Shown in pieces: positions 10,301-19,208 of a stretch of DNA of 64,000 nucleotides. Source of the stretch: CAVXUB01 sp963764805 (GTDB lineage: Bacteria > Actinomycetota > Acidimicrobiia > Acidimicrobiales > Bog-793); contig CAVXUB010000001.1 of assembly GCA_963764805.1 (NCBI GenBank), positions 558,001-622,000 on the forward strand, in the 5' to 3' direction. Positions within the stretch are counted from its first letter, which is position 1. Each line of letters starts with the position of its first letter. Position numbers and translations under genes: made by a program. The notes beneath the pieces are model-generated. The model did no database searches and had not been told where the DNA came from. It saw only the letters and a program-made list of their open reading frames with translations.

Positions 10301-13124
10301 CCAGGTCCGCAACATCGCACAGGTGACGACCGCAGTCGCCCAAGGCGACCTGTCGCAGAAGATCACCGTCGACGCCAGGGGCGAGGTGGCCGAGCTGAAG
10401 GACACCGTCAACACGATGGTCGACCAGCTGCGGGCCTTCGCCAACGAGGTCACCCGCGTCGCCCGCGAGGTCGGCAACGAGGGCAAGCTCGGCGGTCAGG
10501 CCATCGTGCCCGGCGTCTCCGGCACCTGGAAGGACCTCACCGACAACGTCAACCAGCTCGCCGGCAACCTGACCAGCCAGGTGCGCAACATCGCCCTGGT
10601 GACGACCGCTGTCGCCAAGGGCGACCTCTCGCGCAAGATCACCGTCGAGGTGCGGGGCGAGCTGCTGGAGCTGAAGAACACCATCAACACGATGGTGGAC
10701 CAGCTCGGCTCGTTCGCCGCCGAGGTGACACGGGTGGCCCGCGAGGTGGGCACCGAGGGCAAGCTCGGCGGCCAGGCTGACGTGCGCGGCGTCTCGGGCA
10801 CCTGGAAGGACCTGACGGACTCGGTGAACTCGATGGCCGACAACCTGACCGACCAGGTTCGAAACATCGCCCAGGTGACCACCGCCGTCGCCCTGGGCGA
10901 CCTCTCCCAGAGCATCACGGTGTCCGCTCGCGGCGAGATCTCGCAGTTGAAGGACACCATCAACCGGATGGTCGACCGGCTGTCGGCGTTCGCCGCCGAA
11001 GTGACCCGCGTCGCCCGCGAGGTGGGCACCGAAGGAAGGCTCGGGGGCCAGGCCGAGGTGGAGGGGGTCTCGGGGACCTGGTTCAAGCTCACCGAGAGCG
11101 TGAACCAGCTAGCCGGCAACCTGACGAGCCAGGTCCGCTCGATCGCCGACGTGGCGACGGCGGTGACCCAGGGCGACCTCACGCGGACGATCACCGTCGA
11201 CGCCGCCGGCGAGGTCGGCGAGCTCAAGGACAACATCAACCGGATGATCGTCACGCTGGCGGAGACGACGCGGCGGAACCAGGAGCAGGACTGGCTGAAG
11301 GGCAACCTCGCCCGCATCGGCGCCATGCTGCAGGGCCACCGGGACCTGGCAACGGTCTCCCGGCTCATCATGTCGGACCTCACGCCGCTCGTCGGGGCGC
11401 AGCAAGGTGCCTTCTTCATGGCCCAGCCAGGCGGGGGCGACGACCACAGGTTCAAGCTCATCGCCGGCTACGGCTACCGCGGTCGCAAGGGGCTCCCGAC
11501 GCAATGGCGTGCGGGCGACGGGCTGGTGGGCCAAGCCGCCATCGAGCGGAAGACGATCCTCGTCGAGTTCCCGGACGGCGCGGGGCGGATCGGCAGCGGC
11601 CTCGCCTCCTCGTCGCCGGCCAACGTCATAGTGCTCCCCGTCGTCTTCGAGGAGCGCGTGCTGGCAGTGATCGAGTTGGCGTCCCTGCGCCCGTTCAGCG
11701 CCATCAACGTCGTCTTCCTCGAGCAGATCGTGGAGACCGTCGGCATCGTGCTGAACACCATCGTCGCCACGATGCGGACCGAGGAGCTGCTCGAGCAGTC
11801 CCAGTCGCTGACCCAGGAGCTGCAGAGCCAGTCGGCCGAGCTGCAGCGCCAGCAGCGAGAGCTGCAGCACACCAACGCCGAGATCGAGCTCGCCCGCCGC
11901 GAGCTCGAGGCCCGCGCCGAACAGCTGGCCCTCAGCTCGAAGTACAAGTCGGAGTTCCTCGCCAACATGTCGCACGAGCTGCGGACCCCGCTCAACAGCC
12001 TGCTGATCCTCGCCAAGCTTCTGGCCGAGAACACCGACGGGAACTTGAGCGATCGTCAGGTCGAGTTCGCCAGCAGCATCTTCGACGCCGGCAACGACCT
12101 GCTCACGCTGATCTCCGACATCCTCGACCTCTCCAAGGTCGAGGCCGGCAAGATGGACATCGCGATCGCCCCGCTCAACGTGCGGGACGTTTGCGCCGAC
12201 CTCGAGCAGGTCTTCAGGCCGATCGCCGAGCAGCAGGGGCTCGCCTTCGCGGTGGAGATCGCAGAGGAAGTCCCCGAGGTGATCACCACCGACGAGCACC
12301 GCGTGCTGCAGATCCTGAAGAACCTGCTGTCCAATGCCCACAAGTTCACCGAGACGGGCTCGGTCACCCTTCGCATCTCGCCGCCCAGCCCCCGGACCGT
12401 CTACTCGAACCCGGACCTGGCGGCGGCGCCGGCGGTCGTGGCGCTGTCGGTGATCGACACCGGCATCGGCATCAAGCCGGATCAGTTGCTGGTGATCTTC
12501 GAGGCGTTCCAGCAGGCGGACGGCACGACCAGCCGCAAGTACGGCGGTACGGGGCTGGGGCTGTCCATCAGCCGTGAGATCGCCCGCCTCCTCGGCGGGG
12601 AGATCCAGGTCCAGAGCGAGCCCGGGCACGGCACCACGTTCACGCTGCTGCTGCCGACGGTCTCGCCGGCTGCGCTGTCCCTCAACGCTCCCGCCGTGCG
12701 CTCACGCGACCTGCTTGTGCGGCATGCGTCCGATTTCCCGCAGGCCGACCTGACGGGCAGGCGGGTGCTGATCGTCGACGACGACGTGCGCAACGTGTAC
12801 GCGCTGACGAGCGCGCTGGAGGACCACGGTCTGGAGGTCGTGTGCGCCAGCGGCGGTCAGCGGGGCCTCGAGCTGCTCTCGGCGATGAAGGACGTCGACC
12901 TGGTCCTGATGGACATCATGATGCCGGGGATGGACGGCTACGAGACGATCCGGGCGATCCGGGCGGATCCGGTACATGCCGACGTGCCGATCGTGGCCCT
13001 CACGGCCAAGGCGATGCGGGGCGACCGGGAGGAGAGCCTGGCGGCCGGAGCCTCGGACTATGTGACCAAGCCCGTGCACGTCGACCAGCTGCTCGACACG
13101 CTGCGGGAGTGGCTCGACCGATGA
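7386..13124 (+). CDS. Giant soluble hybrid histidine kinase with 13 tandem HAMP-like repeats, GAF, HisKA, HATPase and receiver
   Basis: About 1912 residues. After a basic N-terminal tail (1-105) come 13 repeats of about 92 residues (105-1290), each built from AVAxGDLSQKI, ELKDTINTMVDQL, EVTRVAREVGTEGxLGGQA and VPGVSGTWKDLTDNVN. These are poly-HAMP units like those of fungal group III (Nik1/Os-1) kinases. Then follow a GAF domain (about 1315-1455), a Gln/Glu-rich coiled coil, HisKA with the phosphoacceptor His1530 in SHELRTP, an HATPase with N box NLLSNAHKF, DTGIGI and GGTGLGLSI, and a receiver with Asp1843 in LMDIMMPGMDG. There is no transmembrane segment, so the HAMP array must relay cytoplasmic or protein-borne signals. 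By analogy with Nik1 it may sense osmotic or envelope stress. The stop overlaps the next start (ATGA). Confidence 0.95.
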   Translation: MVQATLQENVNGNGSVSRGKARAKGAAGRATSPAAGHTNHKSDQCEVLLMEVCRILAAAEAGDSKARVVTRRTGVHGELARRVNALIERQDRFSRELARVARVVGRDGRMDERLHAEATVGTWAAAATAVDGLIDDLVRPTNEVARVLSAVANGDLSQKMALTIEGRPVKGEFQRIGAVVNAMVDQLSSFSVEVTRVAREVGTDGKLGGQAKVEGLQGTWQDLTASVNGMAANLTDQVRNIALVTTAVANGDLSQKITVDARGEVAELKQTVNAMVDRLRSFSVEVTRVAREVGTDGKLGGQAKVEGLQGTWQDLTESVNLMASNLTDQVRNIAQVATAVARGDLSQKITVEAKGEVAALAEAINSMTGTLRAFADEVTRVAREVGTDGKLGGQAKVPGVAGTWKDLTDSVNFMASNLTDQVRNIAQVTTAVARGDLSQKITVEAKGEVAALAETINSMTDTLRAFADEVTRVAREVGTEGRLGGQADVKGVSGTWKDLTDNVNQLARNLTDQVRGIAQVTTAVAKGDLSQKIGVDARGEILELKNTINTMVDQLSSFADEVTRVAREVGTEGRLGGQADVKGVSGTWKDLTDNVNQLAGNLTSQVRNIAQVTTAVAKGDLSQKISVEVQGEVAELKDTINTMVDQLSAFADEVTRVAREVGTEGRLGGQARVPGVAGTWKDLTDSVNFMASNLTDQVRDIARVTTAVANGDLTQTIVVDVRGEILELKRTVNTMVDQLGSFAAEVTRVAREVGTEGRLGGQAEVPGISGTWKALTDNVNQLAGNLTSQVRNIAQVTTAVAKGDLSQKISVEALGEVAQLKDTINTMVDQLSAFADEVTRVAREVGTEGRLGGQAAVPGVSGTWKALTDNVNLLAGNLTSQVRNIAQVTTAVAQGDLSQKISVDARGEVAELKDTVNTMVDQLRAFADEVTRVAREVGTDGRLGGQADVPGVSGTWKALTDNVNLLAGNLTSQVRNIAQVTTAVAQGDLSQKITVDARGEVAELKDTVNTMVDQLRAFANEVTRVAREVGNEGKLGGQAIVPGVSGTWKDLTDNVNQLAGNLTSQVRNIALVTTAVAKGDLSRKITVEVRGELLELKNTINTMVDQLGSFAAEVTRVAREVGTEGKLGGQADVRGVSGTWKDLTDSVNSMADNLTDQVRNIAQVTTAVALGDLSQSITVSARGEISQLKDTINRMVDRLSAFAAEVTRVAREVGTEGRLGGQAEVEGVSGTWFKLTESVNQLAGNLTSQVRSIADVATAVTQGDLTRTITVDAAGEVGELKDNINRMIVTLAETTRRNQEQDWLKGNLARIGAMLQGHRDLATVSRLIMSDLTPLVGAQQGAFFMAQPGGGDDHRFKLIAGYGYRGRKGLPTQWRAGDGLVGQAAIERKTILVEFPDGAGRIGSGLASSSPANVIVLPVVFEERVLAVIELASLRPFSAINVVFLEQIVETVGIVLNTIVATMRTEELLEQSQSLTQELQSQSAELQRQQRELQHTNAEIELARRELEARAEQLALSSKYKSEFLANMSHELRTPLNSLLILAKLLAENTDGNLSDRQVEFASSIFDAGNDLLTLISDILDLSKVEAGKMDIAIAPLNVRDVCADLEQVFRPIAEQQGLAFAVEIAEEVPEVITTDEHRVLQILKNLLSNAHKFTETGSVTLRISPPSPRTVYSNPDLAAAPAVVALSVIDTGIGIKPDQLLVIFEAFQQADGTTSRKYGGTGLGLSISREIARLLGGEIQVQSEPGHGTTFTLLLPTVSPAALSLNAPAVRSRDLLVRHASDFPQADLTGRRVLIVDDDVRNVYALTSALEDHGLEVVCASGGQRGLELLSAMKDVDLVLMDIMMPGMDGYETIRAIRADPVHADVPIVALTAKAMRGDREESLAAGASDYVTKPVHVDQLLDTLREWLDR
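7700..11270 (+). repeat. 276-bp tandem repeats encoding the HAMP array
   Basis: Thirteen in-frame units of 276 bp make up the HAMP region; the conserved LGGQA block occurs 12 times and the GDLS/GDLT block 13 times. Units differ mainly at third positions and at a few residues (KVEGLQ in the first two, DVKGVS, VPGVS, VPGVA, VPGIS later). Adjacent pairs such as the two VPGVS units around 9950-10500 are nearly identical, which implies recent duplication. Copy number may vary between strains and could be mis-assembled. Confidence 0.9.
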
Positions 13125-14239
13125 CAGAGTCGCCGCCGGCGGTCCTCCTCGTCGACGATCGGCACGACAACCTGCTGGCGCTTCGCGCCGTGCTGGAGCC
13201 GATGGAGCTCGAACTGGTCTGCGCGGGTTCCGGCGTGGAGGCTCTGGCGGCGCTGCTGGAACGTGATTTCGCGGTCGTGGTGCTGGACGTGCAGATGCCG
13301 GACATGGATGGTTTCGAGACGGCGCAGCTGATCAAGGGTCGGATGCGCACGCAGTTCCTGCCGATCATCTTCCTGACGGCGATCAGCGCCGAGCGCAGCC
13401 ACCACCTCGCCGGGTACCGGGTGGGCGCCGTCGACTACATCTCGAAACCCTTCGATCCCGACATCCTGCGGGCCAAGGTCGGGGTCTTCGCCGAGCTGTG
13501 GCGACGGGGTCGGCTGATCGACCGCCAGCGGGACTCGCTGGCCGAGCAGCTGGCAGCCATCGACAGGCTGAACGCCGAGCTGGAGCACTCGAACGCCCAG
13601 CTCGAGGGGTTCGCTGCCGCCGCTGCCGAGGAGCTGCTGGAACCGCTCGACGTGCTGGGCGGGATGCTGGAGCTGCTGGCCGACCCAGAGGCCCACGAGC
13701 GCCATCCCCTGCCGTCCGACCTCGCCCGGCGCGCCGCCGACCTCGCGTCTCGCCAGCGCCAGCGGGTGAGCGCGCTGCTCGACTACGCGGAGGCGGGGCG
13801 GGTACCCGTCGCGCTCGAACTGGTCGACCTGCGCGAGGCGGTCGAGGAGGCGCTCGCCCGTACCGGTCTCGCCCGGGGCGTGGCGGCACACGTCGTCGGG
13901 CATGGCGAGGTCGTCCACGGCGATCGTCGCCAGCTGGTGCGCGTGATCGAGCTGCTGATCGAACGGGCGGCACACGCCGGAGCCTCCTCGCTCGCCATCG
14001 CCGCCGCCGAGGACGGGCCGACGTCGGTTGTCACCTTCTCCGACGACGGCGCCAAGCCGAGCGAGGCCGAGGCTGCCGCCCTCTTCAGCGACCTGCGAAG
14101 TCAGGACGGCGAGGGCGAGGTCGGACTCACCGTCGCCCGCCGCATCATCGAACGTCACGGCGGCTCGATCTGGGCAGCCCCGGCGTCCGCCAACGGGACC
14201 CTGGTCAGCTTCACGCTCCCGCAGGTGTCGCTGTCGTGA
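13121..14239 (+). CDS. Receiver domain plus degenerate histidine-kinase module (pseudokinase)
   Basis: 372 residues. Residues 1-125 form a good receiver: VDDRHDN acidic pocket, phospho-Asp56 in VLDVQMPDMDG, and YISKPF. A coiled coil (130-163) leads into a phytochrome-type kinase core that has lost its key residues. FAAAAAEELLEPL aligns with the usual FAYVASHDLQEPL box, putting Glu170 where the phospho-accepting His should be. The N box is RVIELLIERA, the G1 box is SDDGAKPSE, and only GLTVARRIIERHGGSIW keeps the family look. It is unlikely to autophosphorylate. It may be an adaptor that binds the hybrid kinase or the downstream receiver-ATPase. Stop/start overlaps on both sides (ATGA and GTGA) imply translational coupling. 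Confidence 0.88.
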   Translation: MTESPPAVLLVDDRHDNLLALRAVLEPMELELVCAGSGVEALAALLERDFAVVVLDVQMPDMDGFETAQLIKGRMRTQFLPIIFLTAISAERSHHLAGYRVGAVDYISKPFDPDILRAKVGVFAELWRRGRLIDRQRDSLAEQLAAIDRLNAELEHSNAQLEGFAAAAAEELLEPLDVLGGMLELLADPEAHERHPLPSDLARRAADLASRQRQRVSALLDYAEAGRVPVALELVDLREAVEEALARTGLARGVAAHVVGHGEVVHGDRRQLVRVIELLIERAAHAGASSLAIAAAEDGPTSVVTFSDDGAKPSEAEAAALFSDLRSQDGEGEVGLTVARRIIERHGGSIWAAPASANGTLVSFTLPQVSLS

Positions 14240-15024
14240 GCCTCACCGTGGCGGTGGTCGACGACGACGACGACTACCGCCTCGTGGTACGCCTGGCGCT
14301 GGAGCGAGGCCCGGACGTCTCGCTCGTCGGGGAAGCCTCCGAGGCGTCGAGGTTGCCGGAGATCGCCCGGCGCTCACGTCCGGACCTGCTCCTGCTCGAC
14401 CCTCGGATGCCGGGTGCTCCGGCGGCGGCATCAGAGGGCCGTGCGCAGATGCCCGGCCTCCGCGTGATCATGACGACGTCCCTGCCTGCACGCCACGTCG
14501 GTCCGCTCCGTGAGGCGTGCGGTGCCGCCGGATCGCTCGCTCGTGACGTGCCGGTCGCCAGGCTCGGCGCCGCCCTCACCGACCTTGCAGCCATCGTCAC
14601 CGCCGGCGAGCGCGCGCTGCGGACGGCACGCCAGACCTTGCCGGGGGACCTGCGCAGCGTTCGCCAGTCGCGCCGGATCGTGGGAGCAGCCCTGCGGGGC
14701 TGGTGCGAGGACGACGTGGTCGCCGCCGCCGAGCTGGCGATCAGCGAGCTGGCCACGAACGGGATCCAGCACGGAGGCGGAGGCATCGAGGTGAGCGTGG
14801 CGGTCGGAGCGACCTCGGCACGCGTCGAGGTGTCGGACCGCAACCCGGCGCCGCCGCTGCTGAGGCAGGCCGCCAACACCGACGAGGGCGGCCGGGGCCT
14901 GCAGGTCATAAGCCAGCTGGCAACCCGTTGGGGCGTGACGGAGCGGCGGACCGGCAAGAGCGTGTGGTTCGAGCTGGATCGCTCGAACCGGTCTGATCGG
15001 ATCCCGGTGCAGGATCGCCGGTAG
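14236..15024 (+). CDS. Receiver fused to RsbW/SpoIIE-type ATPase domain
   Basis: 262 residues. The N-terminal 120 form a receiver (VVDDDDDYR pocket, Asp55 in LLLLDPRMPG), although the segment after it is divergent and the conserved Lys near residue 105 is not obvious. The C-terminal 130 residues are an HATPase_c_2 domain like anti-sigma factor RsbW: AAAELAISELATNGIQHGGG (N box), VEVSDRNPAPP (G1) and DEGGRGLQVISQLATRWGV (G2). RsbW kinases phosphorylate STAS antagonists and bind sigma factors. Here a phospho-receiver would gate that activity, linking the upstream kinase to partner switching. No STAS protein or sigma factor is nearby. GTG start at 14236 overlaps the previous stop. Confidence 0.88.
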   Translation: MSLTVAVVDDDDDYRLVVRLALERGPDVSLVGEASEASRLPEIARRSRPDLLLLDPRMPGAPAAASEGRAQMPGLRVIMTTSLPARHVGPLREACGAAGSLARDVPVARLGAALTDLAAIVTAGERALRTARQTLPGDLRSVRQSRRIVGAALRGWCEDDVVAAAELAISELATNGIQHGGGGIEVSVAVGATSARVEVSDRNPAPPLLRQAANTDEGGRGLQVISQLATRWGVTERRTGKSVWFELDRSNRSDRIPVQDRR

Positions 15025-15056
15025 AGCTTGATCGGTCGGTTCGCCCTGACCGGGGC

Positions 15057-16046
15057 TCAGTGCAGTCTCACGTCGAGCTGGTCAAGGCCCTTGCGGATCT
15101 CGCGGGCCAGCTCGTAAGGGTCCCCCACCTTCAACTGGTGCGAGAAGTAGAGCTGTGGATCCTCGTCGGTCTCCTGGTTGTAGAGGCAGTCGACTTGCCA
15201 TCCTTGCGACAGCATCGTCGTCATCAGCCCGGGGATCTCCCTGTAGACCATCCCGAAATCAGGTACCGCTACAGCTTGCTTCCCGCTGTCATCGAGAGGC
15301 TGGAAGTCGACTGGGATGTAGATGTTGAGGTAAGGGCTGATGCGGACGCCGTCGAGCACCACCGGGTTGGCCCTCGGGATCTCGAACGACACGACGCCGG
15401 AGTTCCCGACGGTCGGCTTGGAGCCGATGATGTCGGCCAGCCGATCGGGGTGGAGGGGCGTGGTCGGGTTCTTCGGCGGGGCCTGTGGCAGTGGAGTGGA
15501 AGTGGCGCTGATGACGGCGGCCATTCCCCGAGCGATCGCCTCTGCATCACCCTTCGCCCGGAAGTGCATGAACCAGACCATCGGCGACAGGCTGAAGAGG
15601 TGCTGATGCATCGCCTGGAAGACGATGCCGTGGTTGAGCGCCTGCCGCAGGGCCGCGTTCAGCTCCGACGGCTTGAAGCAGAGATCTCCGTTGAACATCA
15701 CGTTGCCCCCGCCGAGGGACTGGAAGCACAGGTTCCCGTTGATCTCGAACGCCGGCTTGATCGGGACGCCGAAGGGCTCCTTGACGATGTGGCGGAGGTC
15801 GTCGCGCTCGACCTGGATGTTCAGGACTCCGTTCGACACGGTGCCCTTGGCCCTGATGATGTCCTCGATCCGGTCGACCGGCATGTCGGCGTCGGCCGCC
15901 ACCGCGCCAACCGCCCGGCTCGGCTTGAACGTCGTCCCGCCGAGCTTGTGCGCCAGGGCGGGTGCGACGACGGCACCCCCGACCCCACCGGCTGCCAACT
16001 TCAAGGCGGCACGCCGGCTCACTGCCGGCGGCGGAGTGAAGTCCAT
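15057..16046 (-). CDS. DUF1259 (LppY/LpqO family) protein with Tat signal
   Basis: 329 residues from an ATG with a strong GGAAGGAG 8 bases upstream. The N-terminus has a twin-arginine pattern (SRRAALKLAAGG) followed by a hydrophobic stretch, so it is probably exported folded. Two DUF1259 modules follow, each beginning with DRIEDIIRAKGTVSNGV or DRLADIIGSKPTVGNSGV. The first contains HQHLFSLSPMVWFMHFRAKGD and the second DCLYNQETDEDPQLYFSHQLKVGD. LppY/LpqO proteins of mycobacteria are surface or lipoproteins of unknown function. It converges with the signalling operon, 32 bases apart. Confidence 0.88.
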   Translation of the reverse strand: MDFTPPPAVSRRAALKLAAGGVGGAVVAPALAHKLGGTTFKPSRAVGAVAADADMPVDRIEDIIRAKGTVSNGVLNIQVERDDLRHIVKEPFGVPIKPAFEINGNLCFQSLGGGNVMFNGDLCFKPSELNAALRQALNHGIVFQAMHQHLFSLSPMVWFMHFRAKGDAEAIARGMAAVISATSTPLPQAPPKNPTTPLHPDRLADIIGSKPTVGNSGVVSFEIPRANPVVLDGVRISPYLNIYIPVDFQPLDDSGKQAVAVPDFGMVYREIPGLMTTMLSQGWQVDCLYNQETDEDPQLYFSHQLKVGDPYELAREIRKGLDQLDVRLH

Positions 16047-16206
16047 GGTCCGACTCCTTCCAGGGAAAGGCAGTGCCTGCCCGCGGCGTCGCGTGCGCCG
16101 ACCGCCTCCCCTACCCTGGCTCTCGCGCTCCGAAACGGGAACCGGTGCCGCCTCCTCCGCTCTCTCGGCGGCTGCCGCTCCGCCCCGTAGCGCACTGCAT
16201 GACAGC

Positions 16207-17190
16207 ATGAGCAGCATGGGACTGCGCACGATCTTCACCGAGCTCATGACGATCGAACATCCGATAGTCCTCGCCCCGATGGGAGGCTCCGCCGGAGGGG
16301 AATTGGCTGCAGCGGTCTCCAACGGCGGCGGCCTGGGGCTGGTCGGTGGCGGCCGTGGAGATCCTGACTGGCTGCTGCGCGAGTTGGCGGTCGTTACCGC
16401 CAGAACCGAGAAGCCTTGGGGTGTCGGATTCCTGTCCTGGTCAGCGACGCGAGAGGTCGTCGAGCTCGCTCTCCGGCACCGCCCTCGAGCAGTGATGCTG
16501 TCTTTCGGCGACCCGAAGGCGCTCGTCGAGCCGGTTCTCGAGGCCGGAGTCCGCCTGATCGTCCAGGTCACGGATGTCGAGGAGGCGCAGCAGGCGATAG
16601 ACCTCGGAGCCGACGTGATCGTCGCCCAGGGAGCCGAGGCCGGCGGCCATGGCGGGATGCGAGCCACGCTCCCCTTCGTGCCGATCGTGGTCGACCTCGC
16701 CGGAGCCACGCCCGTCCTAGCCGCCGGAGGAGTCGCCGACGGGCGGGGGCTCGCCGCCGCCATCTGCCTTGGCGCCGCCGGTGTCCTCGTCGGCACCAGG
16801 TTCCAGGCCAGCCCGGAGGCACTGGTGGAGCCGGGAATCACCCAGGCGATCCTCGCCGGAAGCGGGGCCGACACCGAGCGCAGCAGGATCCTCGACATCG
16901 CCCGCGGGGCTCCCTGGCCGCCGCGTTACCCCGGGCGTGCTCTGCGCAATGACTTCCTCGAGCGATGGAGGGGGAGAGAAGATGAGCTGGCAGCGGACCA
17001 AGTGGCGCAGGCGGAGTACCGCAAGGCTGTCGCCGACGGCGACATGTCAGCTGTGGCCGTCTGGGCCAGCGATGCCATCGATCTCATCGACAGCGTGGTC
17101 CCCGCCGCCGAACTCGTAGGGCTGATCTCTGATCAAGCCGAGGCGGCACTGACCAAGGCTGGAAGATCAGTCGTGCGCGCGAGCCCATGA
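16207..17190 (+). CDS. Nitronate monooxygenase / 2-nitropropane dioxygenase family
   Basis: About 327 residues, an FMN TIM-barrel. Diagnostic blocks are HPIVLAPMGGSAGGELAAAVSNGGGLG at the start, the catalytic-type AQGAEAGGHGG, VVDLAGATPVLAAGGVADGRG and AAGVLVGTRF, which form the FMN phosphate site. The family oxidises alkyl nitronates with O2; some members are instead enoyl reductases (FabK), and this short actinobacterial type is best called nitronate monooxygenase-like. ATG 16207 or ATG 16216 could be the start, and neither has a strong ribosome site. It is divergent from the DUF1259 gene. Confidence 0.88.
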   Translation: MSSMGLRTIFTELMTIEHPIVLAPMGGSAGGELAAAVSNGGGLGLVGGGRGDPDWLLRELAVVTARTEKPWGVGFLSWSATREVVELALRHRPRAVMLSFGDPKALVEPVLEAGVRLIVQVTDVEEAQQAIDLGADVIVAQGAEAGGHGGMRATLPFVPIVVDLAGATPVLAAGGVADGRGLAAAICLGAAGVLVGTRFQASPEALVEPGITQAILAGSGADTERSRILDIARGAPWPPRYPGRALRNDFLERWRGREDELAADQVAQAEYRKAVADGDMSAVAVWASDAIDLIDSVVPAAELVGLISDQAEAALTKAGRSVVRASP

Positions 17191-17219
17191 ACCGGGCAGT
17201 CGGGCGGTAGAACGGCGCT

Positions 17220-18431
<1,212 letters not shown>

Positions 18432-18496
18432 GGTCTGTGCCGCAGCGCCTACCGGATCACGAGGGAGGCGATGTGGCCAACGGGACCTTTGGGGCG

Positions 18497-18554
18497 GCGA
18501 AACGTAAAGCGAGAAGTGACGACCATAGATGTAGTTTCTCCTCTTGCGTTTGGC
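18497..18554. terminator. Imperfect long hairpin between convergent genes
   Basis: The left arm at 18497-18515 (GCGAAACGTAAAGCGAGAA) pairs with the right arm at 18535-18554, whose reverse complement is GCCAAACGCAAGAGGAGAAA: about 15 of 19 positions. The 19-base loop holds the AT-rich ACCATAGATGTAG. Its location between the stop of thrC and the stop of the kinase gene on the other strand suggests a bidirectional terminator. Confidence 0.55.
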
Positions 18555-18593
18555 GCCCGCGCCGGAGCGGCCTCCGCGTTTGTGGCCGAGGGC

Positions 18594-19184
18594 TCAGACG
18601 GCCGGCCAACGCCCCGCAGCCGATCGCACGCTGACGACGGTCTCGGCCACCGACAGTCCGGATGTGTCGACGCAAATGTCTGCGAACGAACTCCGGTCAA
18701 GCCTCGCTGCGACGGCCTCGGTGTCCTGGACACCTTCGTGCGTTACGGGGATGTGCCACCTGGCGCGCCCTGGAACTGGCGGGCCGAGCCCTCGGCTCCG
18801 CTCTCGGAGGCGTCCGATCAGAGTCTCCGGGTCCGCCCGCAGGCGACAGATGGTGGCCGAAGCCTCTGCCATCGCTGCCAGATACAGACCTGCCTGTTCG
18901 GCAGTCTCGACTCCGCCCGAGGCGACAAGACACCGCGCTCCTGCGGACCGGAAGTTCGCCCAGACGGCGGCCAGGTTGGCGGCCTTCAGGACGTGGTTGT
19001 CGGGGTCGGCGCTCGGGTAGCACATCCCGATCTGGTCGAAGTCGACGTACGCGGCGGGGATCCCCTGGCGGTGGACTGCAGCGAAGAGCTCGTAGCCGAC
19101 GGTTGACTTGCCGACTCCGGGCGGACCTACCAGGAGGAGGAATGGTGCTGCTGTCACGGCCGCACGCTCGTTGCCAGGAGGCAC
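18594..19184 (-). CDS. Small P-loop NTPase / AAA-type kinase
   Basis: 196 residues with a Walker A motif GPPGVGKST near residue 22, a DFDQIGMCYP segment after the first helix, and LIGRLRERSRG, which resembles the mobile lid of small nucleoside or aminoglycoside kinases. Actinobacterial genomes carry many such orphan P-loop kinases with no proven substrate. The start is uncertain: GTG 19184 gives a full fold, and GTG 19157 immediately before the first strand is possible. It lies 24 bases downstream of the ferritin-like gene and may be co-transcribed with it. Confidence 0.72.
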   Translation of the reverse strand: MPPGNERAAVTAAPFLLLVGPPGVGKSTVGYELFAAVHRQGIPAAYVDFDQIGMCYPSADPDNHVLKAANLAAVWANFRSAGARCLVASGGVETAEQAGLYLAAMAEASATICRLRADPETLIGRLRERSRGLGPPVPGRARWHIPVTHEGVQDTEAVAARLDRSSFADICVDTSGLSVAETVVSVRSAAGRWPAV

Positions 19185-19208
19185 CAGAGGTCATGGCGCC
19201 GCGCGCGA

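Noticed and set aside
7008..10343. A 1111-codon open frame antisense to the HAMP array
   Set aside because: It is created by the repeated codon pattern of the sense gene; its translation is a repetitive His/Val/Gly/Leu shadow without family resemblance.
7700..11270. CRISPR-like regular repeats
   Set aside because: The 276-bp units are in-frame protein-coding HAMP repeats, far longer than CRISPR repeats and without spacers or cas genes.
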